Notes: generated by a model from the letters alone, not told the origin. DNA of 64,000 nt from Gordius sp. MW1 (GCA_964036665.1 OZ038527.1:23211901-23275900); one strand, 5' to 3'; positions 1 through 13,354 are shown, numbered from the stretch's first letter. A program made the numbers and translations.

Positions 1-100
1 ATTAGGGGGGGGGCGAAACGTTCAAAAGTTCAATAAAGGGCAAAACTTTTTTATTTTAAAGGGTTTTTGCATTGAAATTTTTTTTTAAGCTAAGGACTTT
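1..100. repeat. Edge fragment of a G-tract MITE
   Basis: The first ~100 bases (a run of G, then a CGAAACGTTCAAAAGTTCAA-type segment and TTTTTGCATTGAAATT) match the interior of the MITE copy at 55137-55290. The left end lies outside the window. Confidence 0.6.
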
Positions 101-879
101 AATGTGACTTATATTCAAAAGGAAAATATTATGCTGCGATCTAAATAATTTTATTTTTATTGTTCTCGCTGTTACGCGTCTCATTTTAATGGTTGATATT
201 GTTTAGATATAACGCTCATATACATACAAAAATGGACGTTAATATAATAATTACTATATTTTTTTTGGTGTATGACTAATTTTTTTTAAGCTTCCATCTT
301 TTTTCTTTGTTTTAAGAATGTAAAATTAATGATGTTTTGAATTTAAAAATGTTTTTTATTCAAAGACTACATTTGTAAGAAATACTTATGGAACTTTCTT
401 AATGCTTATATCGGTGAATTCTTAACTATATAAAAATATTAGCAAATAAAAGATTTTGTTGACTAATTATAAAGATCAACATAAATGATCTAATAAAGAT
501 AATAGAATGTTCTTTAATTAATTTATTTACCATTTATACAAATTATGTTTCATGCACCATATAATAATCGCCTTTTACACTATCTACTTCTTTTCAAAAG
601 CTTATTTAAAAAACACAAATTTATATTATACAAATATTACACAGTGCCTAATAGCCATGAATAGCGGGCTTAAAGTAAGTAGAATAACTAAAGTTGAAAG
701 TAATCTGGTTTAGAATATGTCAGTGCCTGAAAAATTGCGACTGCTAAATATTCCTGTAACAGGTTAATTTTTGTTTTTCAAATGTTTAAATTAATAAATA
801 ATTTTTTAACTCCTAAAATAATAAATTTCAAGTTTAAAAGATTTTTGGGGCTAAATAATTTTGATTTGTGTATGTATAG
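101..879. other. AT-rich region upstream of the protease exons
   Basis: No convincing coding exon was found here. It should contain an intron or the promoter and the signal-peptide exon of the ADAMTS-like gene, but no ATG-containing piece could be joined in phase to the exon starting at 880. Confidence 0.4.
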
Positions 880-3800
880 GTACTTCGCCACGAATAGTTT
901 TTATTGACATAATCTCTCCAACGTCCCATTCCTTTAAATTTTGTCAAGATAGACTTAATGTCTCATTGTTACTCAAATCCACAAGATTTTCGTTTATCTT
1001 TAATAAACTGCGCAATTTGATCGCTCGCAATATACGAATATATACAGATGATAACATTTTTTCTAATCATAAACTACATAAAACCTGTAACTATAAAGGC
1101 GGAGTTCTAGGATGCCCATCGTGCTTTGCAACTCTAACCTATTCCAAAACTTTTATGGTGAAATTTAAAATATTGCCTGTTGATTATTATTAGATGTTAG
1201 AGTTCATTACTATGGATCGTCATTTTAATATATACAAAATGAAATCCAATTTAGTATCCCGAGTGCTGCGAGAAAATGAAACCGAATTATGCGGTCTGTT
1301 TGTAAATAACATATTTGTCTTGTTAGCGGAACCAACTCAAAAGTCAGGTAATTATATTCTTCACGTATAATTTCGGATAAGTTTTTATTTTATTTTGCCC
1401 GCTATAACTCAATAACACCAACATTTAGATTATTTACCGTTTTCGAATCCTCATTAAGTATTATTTAACATGTCTTTAACATTATAAAAGTTGTTACATG
1501 CATTTGAAGGATATACTTTCATAAAAAATTGATCGTTCTCATAGGGTCTTCATAACATATGAAAGATTGTAAGCATTCAACTGTTTAAGGTTTTTTGTAT
1601 TGATTCGCTACAGATGAAAGCCAATTTGATTATTTTGGAACTGAAAACGTTTTACAATTTCACGAGTTAGAAGTCGATAGTCCACGAACTAAGCGTAATA
1701 CTCACAACTTTACCTCAAATGTTACTACAACTAGCGCCCCAACAGCATCTCCTAGCGGTTACTACCAATTAGATTTAGCGGTATATCTGGATGTTTATGG
1801 ATTTATGGGTCATCATTTGATGGGAGATAGAGAGAAGGCATTGGAATACATCATGATTACAATGAGCATGGTCGGCGCAGCTTACCATCACCCGAGCCTC
1901 GGTCTTAAAATTACCCTAAGCATTACTCGTATATATTTAATGTCAAAATGGCCACCTGAATTGCCTGGGAGTCAGGAAACACAGGGGGGATACATGACAA
2001 AGTTTTGCATCTATCAAGGTCAACGAAAACTCAACAGAACTACTAATTCACGAATGTGGGATATTGCTGTGCTTTACACTGGGTATTTAACATTCAGTTA
2101 TATCGTCAAAGGGAATTGTAATTGTTGCTAAAATCTCAGTTTGTACCTTAGGTTAATATTCTGACTTTTTCTTTAATATGTCGTTTAATTAAAAATGTGT
2201 TTAGATCATTGAAATCCATCATGAGCCAATCGAGAGGTGGGCCTAATAAATTAATCGTACAGTATAGATACCTTTAGCACAGATAGCCAACATGATCTTA
2301 TTTACAATATTATGATGTTTATACGGGACCGTAATATAATAAAACTGTTTTTTCAAAAAAAAAATTAGGATGGGAGAAAGACATGGTCAATAATAGATAT
2401 GGTTAGAACCATATTATACTAAACGATTGCTTATTTATCATTCGGTGATCGCATTTATTAAAAAAAAATATGCGATGATTGTTATTGGAAATGATTAACA
2501 AAGTTTAGATCTATGGAGTGAAAACACGTCTTGGGTAGGTGGAGTAGCCTTTATAGATGGAGTGTGCTCCTTTCTACGCTCGTGCGGTTTGGTCGAAGCA
2601 TCTCCACGCTTAGGGTACGATGTTGTGTACACGGTTTCTCACGAGATTGCCCATAAGTATATTTTTATTTAATTTGTTTTAACATTTTTTATATTAAAAA
2701 TTCTAATAGCTAAATATGAATTGATATATTCCAAAATAATTATGAATCTTGACAAACATCTAATATTATAGAATTACGTTTTTAGGAGGTGTCTAAATAT
2801 ATAAACAATATATCTTTGCTATTATCGTCATTGGCGATTTAAATTCGCTTTCCTAAACATTGAAATTGTTTTATTAATGAAAATATCAATTTATCCTTTG
2901 GGTAGTATATTTTTATCTTGCATTCAAGTCTGGGATTGTTGCATGATAATGAAATCGCAAATCGAACCGACTGTGTCAACGCAAATTATATCATGAACCC
3001 AAGCGATGGTCGTCGACTATATTGGTCACCGTGTAGTAGGGAAGCTATGAGCAAGGCTGTGGCAAAAAGACATTGCCTTCATAAAAGCGAGCATTCGCAT
3101 AGCAAAATGGAATTAAAGCCAATCTATGACCCCTATTCTACGCCTCATCCAGGCATCAACATATCCATGGATGAACAATGTCAAGTGCAATACGGTTTCG
3201 GATCTTACAGCAAAATTGAAATTAGTCCAGATTCTTATAATAAATCTTGTTATAACCTTGATTGCCATTGGCATCCCAATGATCCTTACCATACCTACTC
3301 TGCATCTGGGGGTGTAGCATTAGACGGAACTTATTGTGGCAATCGAATGTGGTGTGTAGATCAAATTTGCACACCCGTTCCATCTAACTTTAACTTTCCG
3401 GCTCCAATCAATGGAGGATGGTCAGCATGGATGCTATACCAACGCTGCCAGCGATCTTGCTACCTTGGGGCACGTCCTAGTGAATTGTGGATTAAAACTT
3501 GTACCAACCCCGTCCCAAAATTTGGTGGTAAACACTGTGTAGGTGGCGAAAAAATACCCGTTATTTTTGTGAGAACGTTTTGCCTAGTGACGAAACCACT
3601 AGTAATTGTTTATGAGTTATAAATATACATCTTAAGCCTGAAATTATACTCTAAATTAATGAACAGGATTTGGTTAATAAGTTTATAACTTAAGCTTATT
3701 TAGACGAATCAACAAATTTTACTTTTAATGAGACCGGAGAAATTATCAGTAGTTATATGTGTTGATGAACTGTTTTTTTTTGTCTTAAATATGAAGAAGG

Positions 3801-4971
3801 TCAATTAAGCTATTTTGACCGTGATTAACACCACAACCTTGAAACAAATTGCGAATATTTGAGCTTTTTTAATATATCCGTTTTTCAAATCACAATACAT
3901 TTATCCTTACAAAAGTCAATGTTACTGCTTTTAATTTTTGAACTAATTTTTCTAACAGCCTTGTTCAAAAGTTTTGACTCTCGAGGATTTTTTACCAAAC
4001 TTTTGTCCCGAAACTAGGATAAAACGTCCATACTTGACGAACCAGCGTGTTTATAATTTAGACAAGTGTTACATGCATTGTGCCGAAAATAAAAGTGTCC
4101 GTTGGGTAGGCAAAAAAACGGGATGGACAGAATTACTTCCCATGGGTACTCCATGTGGCCCGTTTAATACAGGGTTTTGCCAATATAGAGAATGCCTACC
4201 AAATTTAACGGATTCTACGGAATTACAGCCCAAAGTTCCTAACGCTGAGAAAATATATTTTAAGCCGGGTTTCACTTACAAACCCAATCATCCTTTTGAG
4301 AGTCATCCACCAATCTACTACAACGAAAGTTCTGGTAGGAAATGTTCTTGGATATTTTTAACTTGATTTAATTAATGCTATAACCCACCATAATATAATA
4401 CTATATTATAGGATTATCAACACTTTGTATAAAAAATGTTGTATCGTAAGTCTGTATGTTATGTTATGCCATACTAAAATATAAGGTAATATCAAAGCGT
4501 AGAGTAATTGAGACTAATCTAAAAAAAATTAGCCCTAGCTTATATGTCAAATTTTGTTTTTATGAACTATTTTATTATTATTTTTTCTACAATATGCACC
4601 ATCTTATAGATTATGACCCAATTGGCAGAAGCTATCCTTCTGAAAACGACACAAAAGAATTATACGAAGAGGGTATCAAGGAACACAAAATAACTACAAT
4701 GTACATAATTGTAGGTTCCATTATCATAATATCCATGTTAACCATTATTTTGGGACACTTTTTATGGAAAAAGAGGCAAAACGATTGTCGTTCAGGACTA
4801 TACGATGAAAGTGGAAAGTGGTGGAGATTCTCTCAAAATTATCGCCCTCAAAGTCAAATCGAAGAACCAGCTAACACAGAATCGAATGCTGATTATTCGT
4901 TGTATGCCGAACAGCAGCTATCTATAGAAGACGATAGTCGTTATGGCACATATGCTGAAACCGTACAATAG
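880..4971 (+). CDS. ADAMTS-like zinc metalloprotease with C-terminal transmembrane anchor (5' partial)
   Basis: Seven exons join in phase: 880-1157, 1194-1347, 1614-2082, 2504-2656, 2929-3601, 3959-4334 and 4610-4971 (about 821 residues; signal peptide exon not found). In order they give an M12B-type prodomain, a furin-like site RTKR at 1685-1696, and the reprolysin catalytic domain. The zinc site HEIAHNLGLLHD is split by the intron 2657-2928, and the Met-turn follows as YIMNP. Next come an ADAMTS disintegrin-like module (DGTYCG, WC, C), one thrombospondin type-1 repeat (GGWSAW) and an ADAMTS cysteine-rich module (GTPCG). The last exon encodes a hydrophobic segment of about 23 residues (about 4696-4765), a basic KKR stop-transfer and a ~65-residue cytoplasmic tail. 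The expected role is cleavage of matrix or surface proteins. ADAMTS enzymes are normally secreted, so the anchor is unusual. AATAAA lies at 5081-5086. The family call is firm; the substrate is unknown. Confidence 0.87.
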
Positions 4972-6862
4972 TTGAATATATATATATTAGAAAATATCAT
5001 ACATGGCTTAAGACAAGCCTTAAAAATGATAAAGGCCTACGAAATTTATTATGTTACCAAGCAATTTCTCAATGTTTATCAATAAATGCAAAGCCAAATG
5101 ATTGGAAATCACTTTTAACCTTTAATTTTATTTTGCATATTTAATAGGAATGTTTTATATCCGTATACAAAATTTATATAAATAGCATACAAAATTTCAG
5201 GAGCCCAATAAATTGAAACTAACAAATTTCAATCTGCCGGTACTAGATAAGTTTTTTTATTGGACTAGTTCAATAAATATAAAGGATTTTGATTTAGACA
5301 TATGATTTGATGACGGCCAATACGAAGAAGCGCCAACTATATTTAGAGCCTAAAAACAAGTTAAAGTGGGGTAAAAGGGCTTTTATCAGATTATACGTCA
5401 TATTTGACCCCAAAAAATATCATCACAAGACCATTAGTTTTTGATCCCAATTATGTTATTTCATTGTAAATATGCAGCCTAATTTTAGGATCTATTCCAT
5501 TTAAATAAAACCGTTATTATTCCACATACAATTTAGACTTTAATATATGTTTTATGTATAATCAAGCCCTAATTAGTAGGAATCTTATTCTACATTTTTA
5601 ATATAAATTGTTAAAATACATAGGCGAATTATGGATATAAAACTGAGCTTTATGCTTTTAAATCAACTCTTATTTATATAAAAAACGTAATAATTTTTAA
5701 ATTAAAAGGTCATGCGAAATTAGTATAAATTATTTAATTCTAAACAACGCCGCGCAATTTTAAAATAGATTATTTAGAAAGTGATAAATGTATTTAGCCT
5801 TGGGGATTTTATTTTAATCTTTAAACAACACATAAAAGCGTGAGTCTTATATTACAATGCGGTTTAGTGATTAAGAAAATTTTTACCCCCCCCCCCAATT
5901 TATTTTTATAAATAAAAATCTTAAAAAACTATTCTCAATAACAGTTTTGTGCCACCCATTAATGTAATATTTAAAGGTCACGTTATAAGGCACGAAAATT
6001 ATTAACATACTGCTTACTTTCGTCTTGATAAGCTGTTATTGCTTAATAATTTTAATTATATTATCTTTTATAAATATCTGGTCTTTCTATAAGTAAAACA
6101 AGTAAATAAATTAAGTGACCTCAACCAAAATCTATTTCCGCATATTGTAGAAAATACAAAAGTTGAAATTTGCCTCGCAGTAATTTCATTTGGGCACCAT
6201 TTGATCTCATGCCACTAAAGGCCTGCTAATTATGTATAAAATAATAGTGCCAACGGTAATATAGCGGATGCATTGGCATTTTATTTAAAAAAAATTAAAA
6301 ATATGATAAAATGTGTGTGTGAGTGTATAGGAAATCAGCAAGAAAGACCTTTTAAAAATAAAAAGATATTTTCTGGCCGTGGAAAGCTATTAAAATTATT
6401 AATAAAACTATCAAACTACACATATACCACAAAAATAATATTTTTTATTCGTTTAATTAAATCATTGTTAAATTAAATTTGATTGATTATTTTAAAGCAA
6501 GGTCACTATAATTTTACAGCAGACGACTCTATAAGTTATTTAAATATCTTTAAAAACGGATGCTAGATATTAAAACTCCAATTATAGACACTATATATCC
6601 TCTTAATCCCATGAAAATTATAACTGAATATATGAGTGCTTACTGGCTATTTTTGAAAGCTACACTATATCCTATAGATATTAAGCGTTTTAGTTCTTTT
6701 CGATTTACTCCAGCACGTTACTAACTCGCCGTGACGTTAAAAAGGTGACGCTTTGCGTCATAAGGAATACTTTTTTAAAGGCAATCAGAGGGATGCAAAT
6801 CAAATATTTACACTGTGATCCAACTTGACATTTTAATCATTAATTCCTCTATTTTTGCTTCC
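4972..6862. other. Intergenic AT-rich region
   Basis: Holds the protease 3' UTR and polyadenylation signal (5081-5086), a C-run at 5887-5896, and the upstream region of the transporter gene. Short open frames here (for example 6273-6476) are low-complexity Lys/Ile-rich and look like chance. Confidence 0.5.
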
Positions 6863-9800
6863 ATGGAAAAATTATTATTCTACCGGATTACAACGGCATT
6901 ATTTTATGGAATTTGTTCATTTCTTATTGTAGTTATAAATAAGATTGTTTTAACAAGCTTTAAGTAAGGTTACTCATTTTGTCTAAATGCTTATTTTTTA
7001 GATTTCCCTCATATCAATTTTTGGCAATTGGACAAGTAAAATATCGCACTACATGTCATAAATTTTTTGTCATTTGATTTAAATATTAGATGGTTGCCAC
7101 ATTATTAATATTGGGTATGGCTAGAATATTTGGATTTTTAAAGTTTCCTTTGGATGTAAAAGATATTTTTATCAAGGTAAATTTATATTAATGATGGAGA
7201 ACAATCTGCACTTAATTATAGTAATTGTCTGTGCAAGCTTGGTTAATATTAAAGTTAATTGTTTATTGTATAATTCTTAAGCAAAATTTTATGTTCGTTT
7301 ATAAATCCTGATATTTTATTAATATCTTTTGATGCAATCTTTCTAATTATAATTTTTCTGCTTTTACAGATATTTCCTCTACCTTTAATATTTCTTGGAA
7401 ATTTGGTAACTGGGTTAGGTGGCACTAAAAAACTTAAGTATTAATAATAAGTAAATAACCATTCATAAACTTTAGTTTACCAATGTTTACAGTATTGAGG
7501 AGATTTTCTATACTATTCACCATGATACTGGAATATATAATTCTAAAGTAATTTTTATAATATTTTATAAATAAAAAAGATATATATTAAACTTTTCAAT
7601 ACATTTAAATAGAATTAAACCATCAAGAGGTGTTCAAATTTCTGTTTTTACTATGATTTTGGGTGCTATAATTGCTGCAAGGTAATTAAATATTTATGTA
7701 ATAGAATATACATGGGCATACCTGCCCCCCCCTGATTAAAAAAAAAATTTCAATACAAAAACCCCAGGAAATTTTTTAAATAGTCATATTTTTTTTTGGA
7801 ATAGTCAAGCAAAAATTTTTTATTAAAAATAATCTGCCCCCCCCCCTAATTCAAAACCTGGGTATGCCCATGAGAATATATTAAGTTTTTTGTTGGCATG
7901 ATAGTATTGTGCAAATAAAATTTTCCTTATCTTTATAAAACATGACTTTGCTGATTATACTTTATTACTTCTACATTTAATTAGTGTGAACTGTGCCAAC
8001 TAAATATTTAGCATGAAAATATAAATTAGTTAAAAAGTGTAATTAATTTACTATTATTACTACTAAGTGTCATAATTTTTAAAATTTTATAGCCTTTACC
8101 ATATTTTTAATCATATTACAAAGTGGGGCAGTGGAATAAATAATATCACTAAACTATTATAGTTTTGTTTTAAAGCTTCTTTGGCTACAAATAATTTTCA
8201 CAATTGGCCGTATTACCCTTTAAAACTTTTAGCTATGAATAAAGTTGTTCTATTTAAAGATGTTAAAATAATTACTGCATTACTAGTGATGACCTAGCCT
8301 TTGATATCATGGGATACCTTTTTATCTTTGGAAACGATATATTTACAGCCCTCAATGGAGTTTTTGTAAAAAAGAAGTTAGAAAATAAGGTAAAATATTT
8401 GATAATCATTTTAAATAATCCGTTTGTGATTTCAAAGGATGTTGGCAAATATGCTCTGGTATTTTACAATGCATTTTTCATGCTGCCTTTTGCCCTCTTA
8501 TTATCATCATTTACTGGCGAATTCAATCAGGTAAATTTAATTCTATTTATATTTTTAATTTTTATGAAAATCTTTTGAAAGAATTTTTATCATATCTCTT
8601 CCTAAAATTTAACAATATCTTTAATATTATCTTCTGTAAAATGGCTAACCCTTGACAGTACTTGTGAAAATCTCAATTGTTAGCAGATTTGTGGGGCACC
8701 TAGAACCCCATACTTAAAATGATCATAACTTTAAGACAAATTAATGAACCATTCCCAATTTTTAAATGTAGGTTTATTAAGGCCTTTTATATGTTTTTCT
8801 AAAAAATGATTTTTATAAAGGAAGGTTTAAAAATATAAAAACATGCATCCACAATCAATGGTTTTAAATATAAAAAGCAGAATCTAATAAATTGTAATTT
8901 TTATAAGCTTGTTTCTAACTTTAAAGGACCCTCTGACTGAGAACCTGAATATAATTTCAAATTATACATAAAAGTTTGGGCACGCACAAAAGAATAGAAT
9001 TTGAAACCATATTTGTTAGGCTTGTTGGAAATATTTGCCTATAGGTCTGATAGAAGCAATGATAATTTGAAGTATATTCATAACACCTGATTACAAAAAT
9101 TACTAAAAATAGCTTCACAAAAGTATCAATATTTATAAAAAAAAATATACAAAGTTGAGTAGCGATATCCATTTCGTATGTTAAATGCAGGCTATTACTA
9201 TTTTTTAAGTGAAAAAAATATTATGGAAAGAGTAAAAAAACTTTTTAAAGTAACCTTATGGGGTATATGCAACCCTAAACGCGTATATATTCAAAGATAT
9301 TGGGGTAAAACCCATGGGATTTTTAGGTTATATAGCTTTGCTGAAATATAAAAATATTGAAAAACCAAAATTTATATCTAAAACGTTTTAAGTGATTTTA
9401 AACTAATACCTTCCTGGGAACCCTTAAACCTCAAAAGTACTCTCGAGGGTTAAACGCATAAAAAAATAGACGATTTTAAGCGGGCGCCACGTGTCAATTT
9501 CAATTTTACCATGAAGCAACATTACATGTTAAAAAATGCACAGCAAAATATGCTCAGTAATATATTTAAGTGCGCAGTAAATTAATAAAAATTGCACAGT
9601 TAATTAACATAAATTGCTCAGTATTTTAATAAAATTGCACAGTTAATTAACAATGAATTGCTCAGTAATTTAATAAAATTGCTCAGTAATTTAGAAAGTT
9701 GCTCAGTAATTTAGAAAATGGCTCATTAATTTAGCAAAATTGCTAAGTAATTATATAGCATTGCATAGTAATTTTATAGTATTTCTCAGTAATTGCAATG

Positions 9801-12339
9801 AGCATTGCTCAGTAATTTAATAACATAGCTCAGTACCTCAATAATTTAATAAAATTGCTTAATAATTTAAATTGATAGTAATTTTTGAGAATTGCTCAGT
9901 AATTTAATAACATTGCTCATTACCTCAATAATTTAATAAAATTGCTTAATAATTTGAATTGATAAGTAATTTTTAAGCATTGCTCAGTAATCAAAACACA
10001 ACTTAGTATTCAATAGAATTGATTGGTTGAAAAAATATATTATTTTAAAAAATGCCTAATAATCTTAACAAATTGTTTAATAATATTTAGATGCTAAATT
10101 AAAAAAATACTCAGTTTATAATTTAATAACTAATAATTAAATTATCATTGATTTTATGTTTTTTATATAAAAAAATTGAGTTTGTGAATAAATTTAAGCA
10201 CTTATTTATTTTAGCTAAAATAAATAGATTGGAGGCTTGATGCCCTTCCTCTTAATGTTACTATGCATATGTCATAAATTTAAATCGAATGAATTTTTGA
10301 AATTTTTATTAAAGTATAAACATAAACATAATTATGTAATACCAATCCTTTGAATATAATAGAATTTATTTCCAATAATGGTAATGTGGGATTGATAAAA
10401 TGAGAGGGTGGAAATGGGTTTAGACTTTAGATAATAATCATAAATGATTTCAAATACAAATGCATAATGAACATTTTTTGCTGACTATATAAACATAAAT
10501 AGTTTTAAATGGATATACATAGTGAACACTTTTTGCTGGAGCAACCTTTAATTCAAGCCTAAAATTTGTTACAGTCAAGGCACATAATTTAAACTTACCA
10601 TTATTGAACAATGAAGGCTGATTTGGCTTTTGAGGGTCTGTTCCTCTTTCTTTTTTTGCCCTAAAGGCACACACTTAGCTTCTTTTGGTGGTATGCAAAA
10701 TTCAATTTAATTGCCAAACCTAGTATATGGTTGCAAATATACTGTTTGTAAAACACTGGACAATTACATTTACCCTCAAACCATTTTGTGGAATCATTGG
10801 GTAATTGACAAAGCCATAGCTTAAAATAAGAGTCTGATAACCTGAGAATGTAGTTTCCATGTTCATCAAGTTAAATTTGAAAGTAGCGCCAAAGGGTATA
10901 GTTTTAGGGAAAAACTTTTTGCTATTAATATATTAACAAAAAAATCAACTTTTTTCTGAGACCACTGGTATTCCACGCTTTACTATGCAGGCTTCTCTAA
11001 CTTAGTTTGCGAGTTCGAGACTCGCTTATACCTATGTTTTATTTTGAAAATAATTTTAAATAACTGTGCAAAAATCATATTTAATGAACAGCATCGTAAT
11101 AAATAACTGAACAAATGAATTTAATACTGTACAAAAAATCATTTTATTGAATGTTATTTTTTTACTGAGCATTTAATAATTTTACTGTGCATTTGATTAT
11201 TATACTGAGAATTTGATTATTTTACTGTGCATTTGAATTTTCTACTGTGCGAAAATTTAATTTATTACTGAGCACATTAATTTGTTCTCATTTTTTATTA
11301 AACCTATTATATTGTTTACATTCTGGTTATATTGAAGCGATTTAATTGTTATTGAAGGAAAGTATTAAACTTATGAAACGTTTAAACATGTATCAATCCA
11401 TGGGCGTAGTCATGGGGAGGGGGCAGGGAGGGGTGGGTGCCCCCCTCTAAATCCAAAAATTTGTTGAAATTATTAAAATTATGGCTAAAATTTTAAAAAA
11501 TGATTATTTTGCCCCTCCCTAAATCATTGTTCCCCCCCCCACTATTCCAATGCTGGCTACGCCCATGTCAAAATCTTTAAATTAATGTCTTAGGGTTGCA
11601 TTTAATTAAAAAAATGCTAAAATATCAACTTTATTTTGTGGAGTAATCGAACCAATATGTTATTAAAATCAAAAATCTTTTTGGCCTTTGTTTAGATATA
11701 TATTGTACAAGTTTACAAATAACGTTTAGATTAATAAGACATGCCATGATTAATATTTTAGTAACCAAAAAGTAGGTCTACATCTTAAACGCTTCTCCAC
11801 ACTTTATAACTAGTTCGAAAAAAGATTTTCAAAATTGATTTTTAGAGTGAGAGGTTAATTATAAAATTGAGCAAAATCAAGAAATCTTTTATAAATATTT
11901 ATATTTTTTTATTATATAGGCTTTAGAATTTCAATCATGGGCGAACCCGATGTTTATGTTGGCGCTCGGCCTATCTTGTGTAATGGGTTTCATATTAAAT
12001 TATTCCGTAGTCATCTGCACCCACTACAATTCCGCCTTGACTACCACAATCATTGGTTGCCTCAAAGTACTCGATAAAATTTTGCTTTGAATCTCATTTA
12101 AATATTTAGAATTTATTGGTGACATACTCTGGGATGATTATAGGAGGAGATTACATCTTTTCCTGGCCAAATTTTATCGGACTCAACATTAGGTAACATT
12201 TCTTTATTTAGTTTTAAAATGTTAAATGTATTTTAGTATCGTCGGGAGCCTTATATATTCCTACCTAACCTTCTTTCAAAAACCGAAAGATCGAATCATA
12301 GATTTACCGTTGGCGAAAAAATCCACATCAGAATCATAA
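6863..12339 (+). CDS. SLC35D-type UDP-sugar transporter
   Basis: Eleven exons join in phase to 320 codons including the stop: 6863-6963, 7002-7035, 7090-7176, 7370-7437, 7476-7547, 7613-7681, 8287-8389, 8438-8530, 11920-12066, 12110-12192 and 12237-12339. The protein is about 319 aa, the usual length for the family, and consists mostly of hydrophobic helices. Stretches such as [29 protein letters not shown] and [17 protein letters not shown] are characteristic of SLC35D1/SLC35D2 and insect fringe connection. Members exchange UDP-glucuronate, UDP-GalNAc or UDP-GlcNAc for UMP across ER/Golgi membranes to feed glycan synthesis. The ATG at 6863 begins the first hydrophobic helix. AATAAA lies at 12627-12632. 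All introns are short except 8531-11919, which is full of repeats. Exact substrate is not decidable from sequence. Confidence 0.93.
7711..7872. mobile_element. MITE-A copy, hAT-like, perfect 8-bp TSD
   Basis: Terminal inverted repeats CATGGGCATACC / GGTATGCCCATG flank a body with C-runs. It is bounded by an identical 8-bp duplication AGAATATA (7703-7710 and 7873-7880). Lies in intron 6 of the SLC35D-type gene. Confidence 0.9.
9480..11290. mobile_element. Foldback-like element with inverted arrays of a ~20-bp repeat
   Basis: The left arm (about 9515-10060) is a degenerate array of units like TTGCTCAGTAATTTAATAAA. The right arm (about 11050-11285) carries the same unit in reverse complement (TTACTGAGCATTTAATAATT). 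About 1 kb of non-repetitive sequence separates them. Arms built from short tandem units around a unique centre are the layout of foldback elements. Exact ends and target duplication were not found. Lies in the large intron of the SLC35D-type gene. Confidence 0.55.
11399..11567. mobile_element. MITE-A copy
   Basis: Begins CATGGGCGTAGTCATGGGG and ends GGCTACGCCCATG, with a G-run near one end and C-runs near the other. Located 350 bp before exon 9 of the transporter gene. Confidence 0.8.
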
Positions 12340-13099
12340 TGTAATTACAAAGTTTCCTAATGATGTGTCTGTTCTGTTTTCGAAAACGTTTAATTATTTT
12401 TATAAAAAAAGCTTATATTATCGAACTAATGGAGCCGCGTTTTTGAAAACAAATCACAATGCATTAGGAAACTTTGGAATTACCACCGCTCAATTAATAT
12501 GTGCGTCACAAAATTTGCAATCAAAAATGTACCTGTATAATTATTTACACCTATTACCTTTAAGATAATCATTGTTGCGTACCTATATCGTACCTATTTA
12601 TACGAATCGAATCGAAAATTGTACATAATAAAGCTATTACGATATAAAGATAATGTTGAAATGTATGGATATTTCTATAGATCTATTGCTTAAAGAATGC
12701 GATATTCTAAAGCTTTAGATATTTGTATTCTTATTAATATGGATATATGTATTTGTCCCGATCACATTCAGGAGCTAGCTAAATAGGCAAGTTAAGATTA
12801 AGTCCCATCAGACTCCTCACGGTGCATCTAGGGCCACGTTAACCAGGGGTTACATGCTCCTTTGTTAGTAGGGTAGTCGTTAGTATGTTAGTTAAAAAAT
12901 AATTTATACATATATTTTTTAGTGCGTTAGTAATAATAAATACAGCCAAAAGTGGTAGGAAGTTCTGTGGAGGTCGTTGTAGTTAGTTCGCCATCAGAGG
13001 GTACGTTGTGGAGAAGCGCACTTTTGTACCAGGCCTAATTCTTTAAGAGCTAGTTCATATTCCTTAATCATTGGCATTTTTTGGCACAAGAGAGAGTTG
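12340..13099. other. Transporter 3' flank, no gene seen
   Basis: Holds the probable 3' UTR and polyadenylation signal (12627-12632). An open frame at 12365-12568 has no recognisable features and overlaps the UTR. Confidence 0.4.
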
Positions 13100-13107
13100 A
13101 GGAGGAG

Positions 13108-13354
13108 TAGTGGTGGGGAAACCTGAGGTTTTATAAACCTTAACCTAAGTTTTTAGGTTAGGTTGTCAGAAAACCTCGAGATTTTGAAGTGACCTAACCT
13201 CGACCTGAGGTTTTAAGGTTAGGTATTGAAAAAACCTTGAGGTCGTTATAAACCTCAAACCTAGCCTTAAGGTTAGGTTTAGGTTGGTTGAAAACCTCGA
13301 GGTTTTTTAAAAAACCTAGCTCAAACCTGAAACCTAAGGTTTTCCCCACCACTA
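13108..13354. mobile_element. hAT-like palindromic MITE made of AGGTTA-type motifs
   Basis: Ends are TAGTGGTGGGGAAA and TTTCCCCACCACTA (inverted). Flanks are AGGAGGAG (13100-13107) and AGGGGGAG (13355-13362), a near-identical 8-bp duplication as made by hAT transposases. The interior is a dense palindrome of AACCT/AGGTT motifs. Confidence 0.8.

Noticed and set aside
3126-3317. Short open frames overlapping the protease exons
   Set aside because: They overlap exon 2929-3601 in another frame and carry no signal of coding.
10980-11040. Possible tRNA gene
   Set aside because: GCGAG-TTCGAGA-CTCGC looks like a T-arm, but no matching acceptor stem or D/anticodon arms could be built around it.
13108-13354. 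Possible interstitial telomeric (TTAGG) repeats
   Set aside because: The AGGTTA/AACCT motifs are not a regular pentamer array, occur in both orientations, and lie inside an element with inverted ends and an 8-bp duplication.
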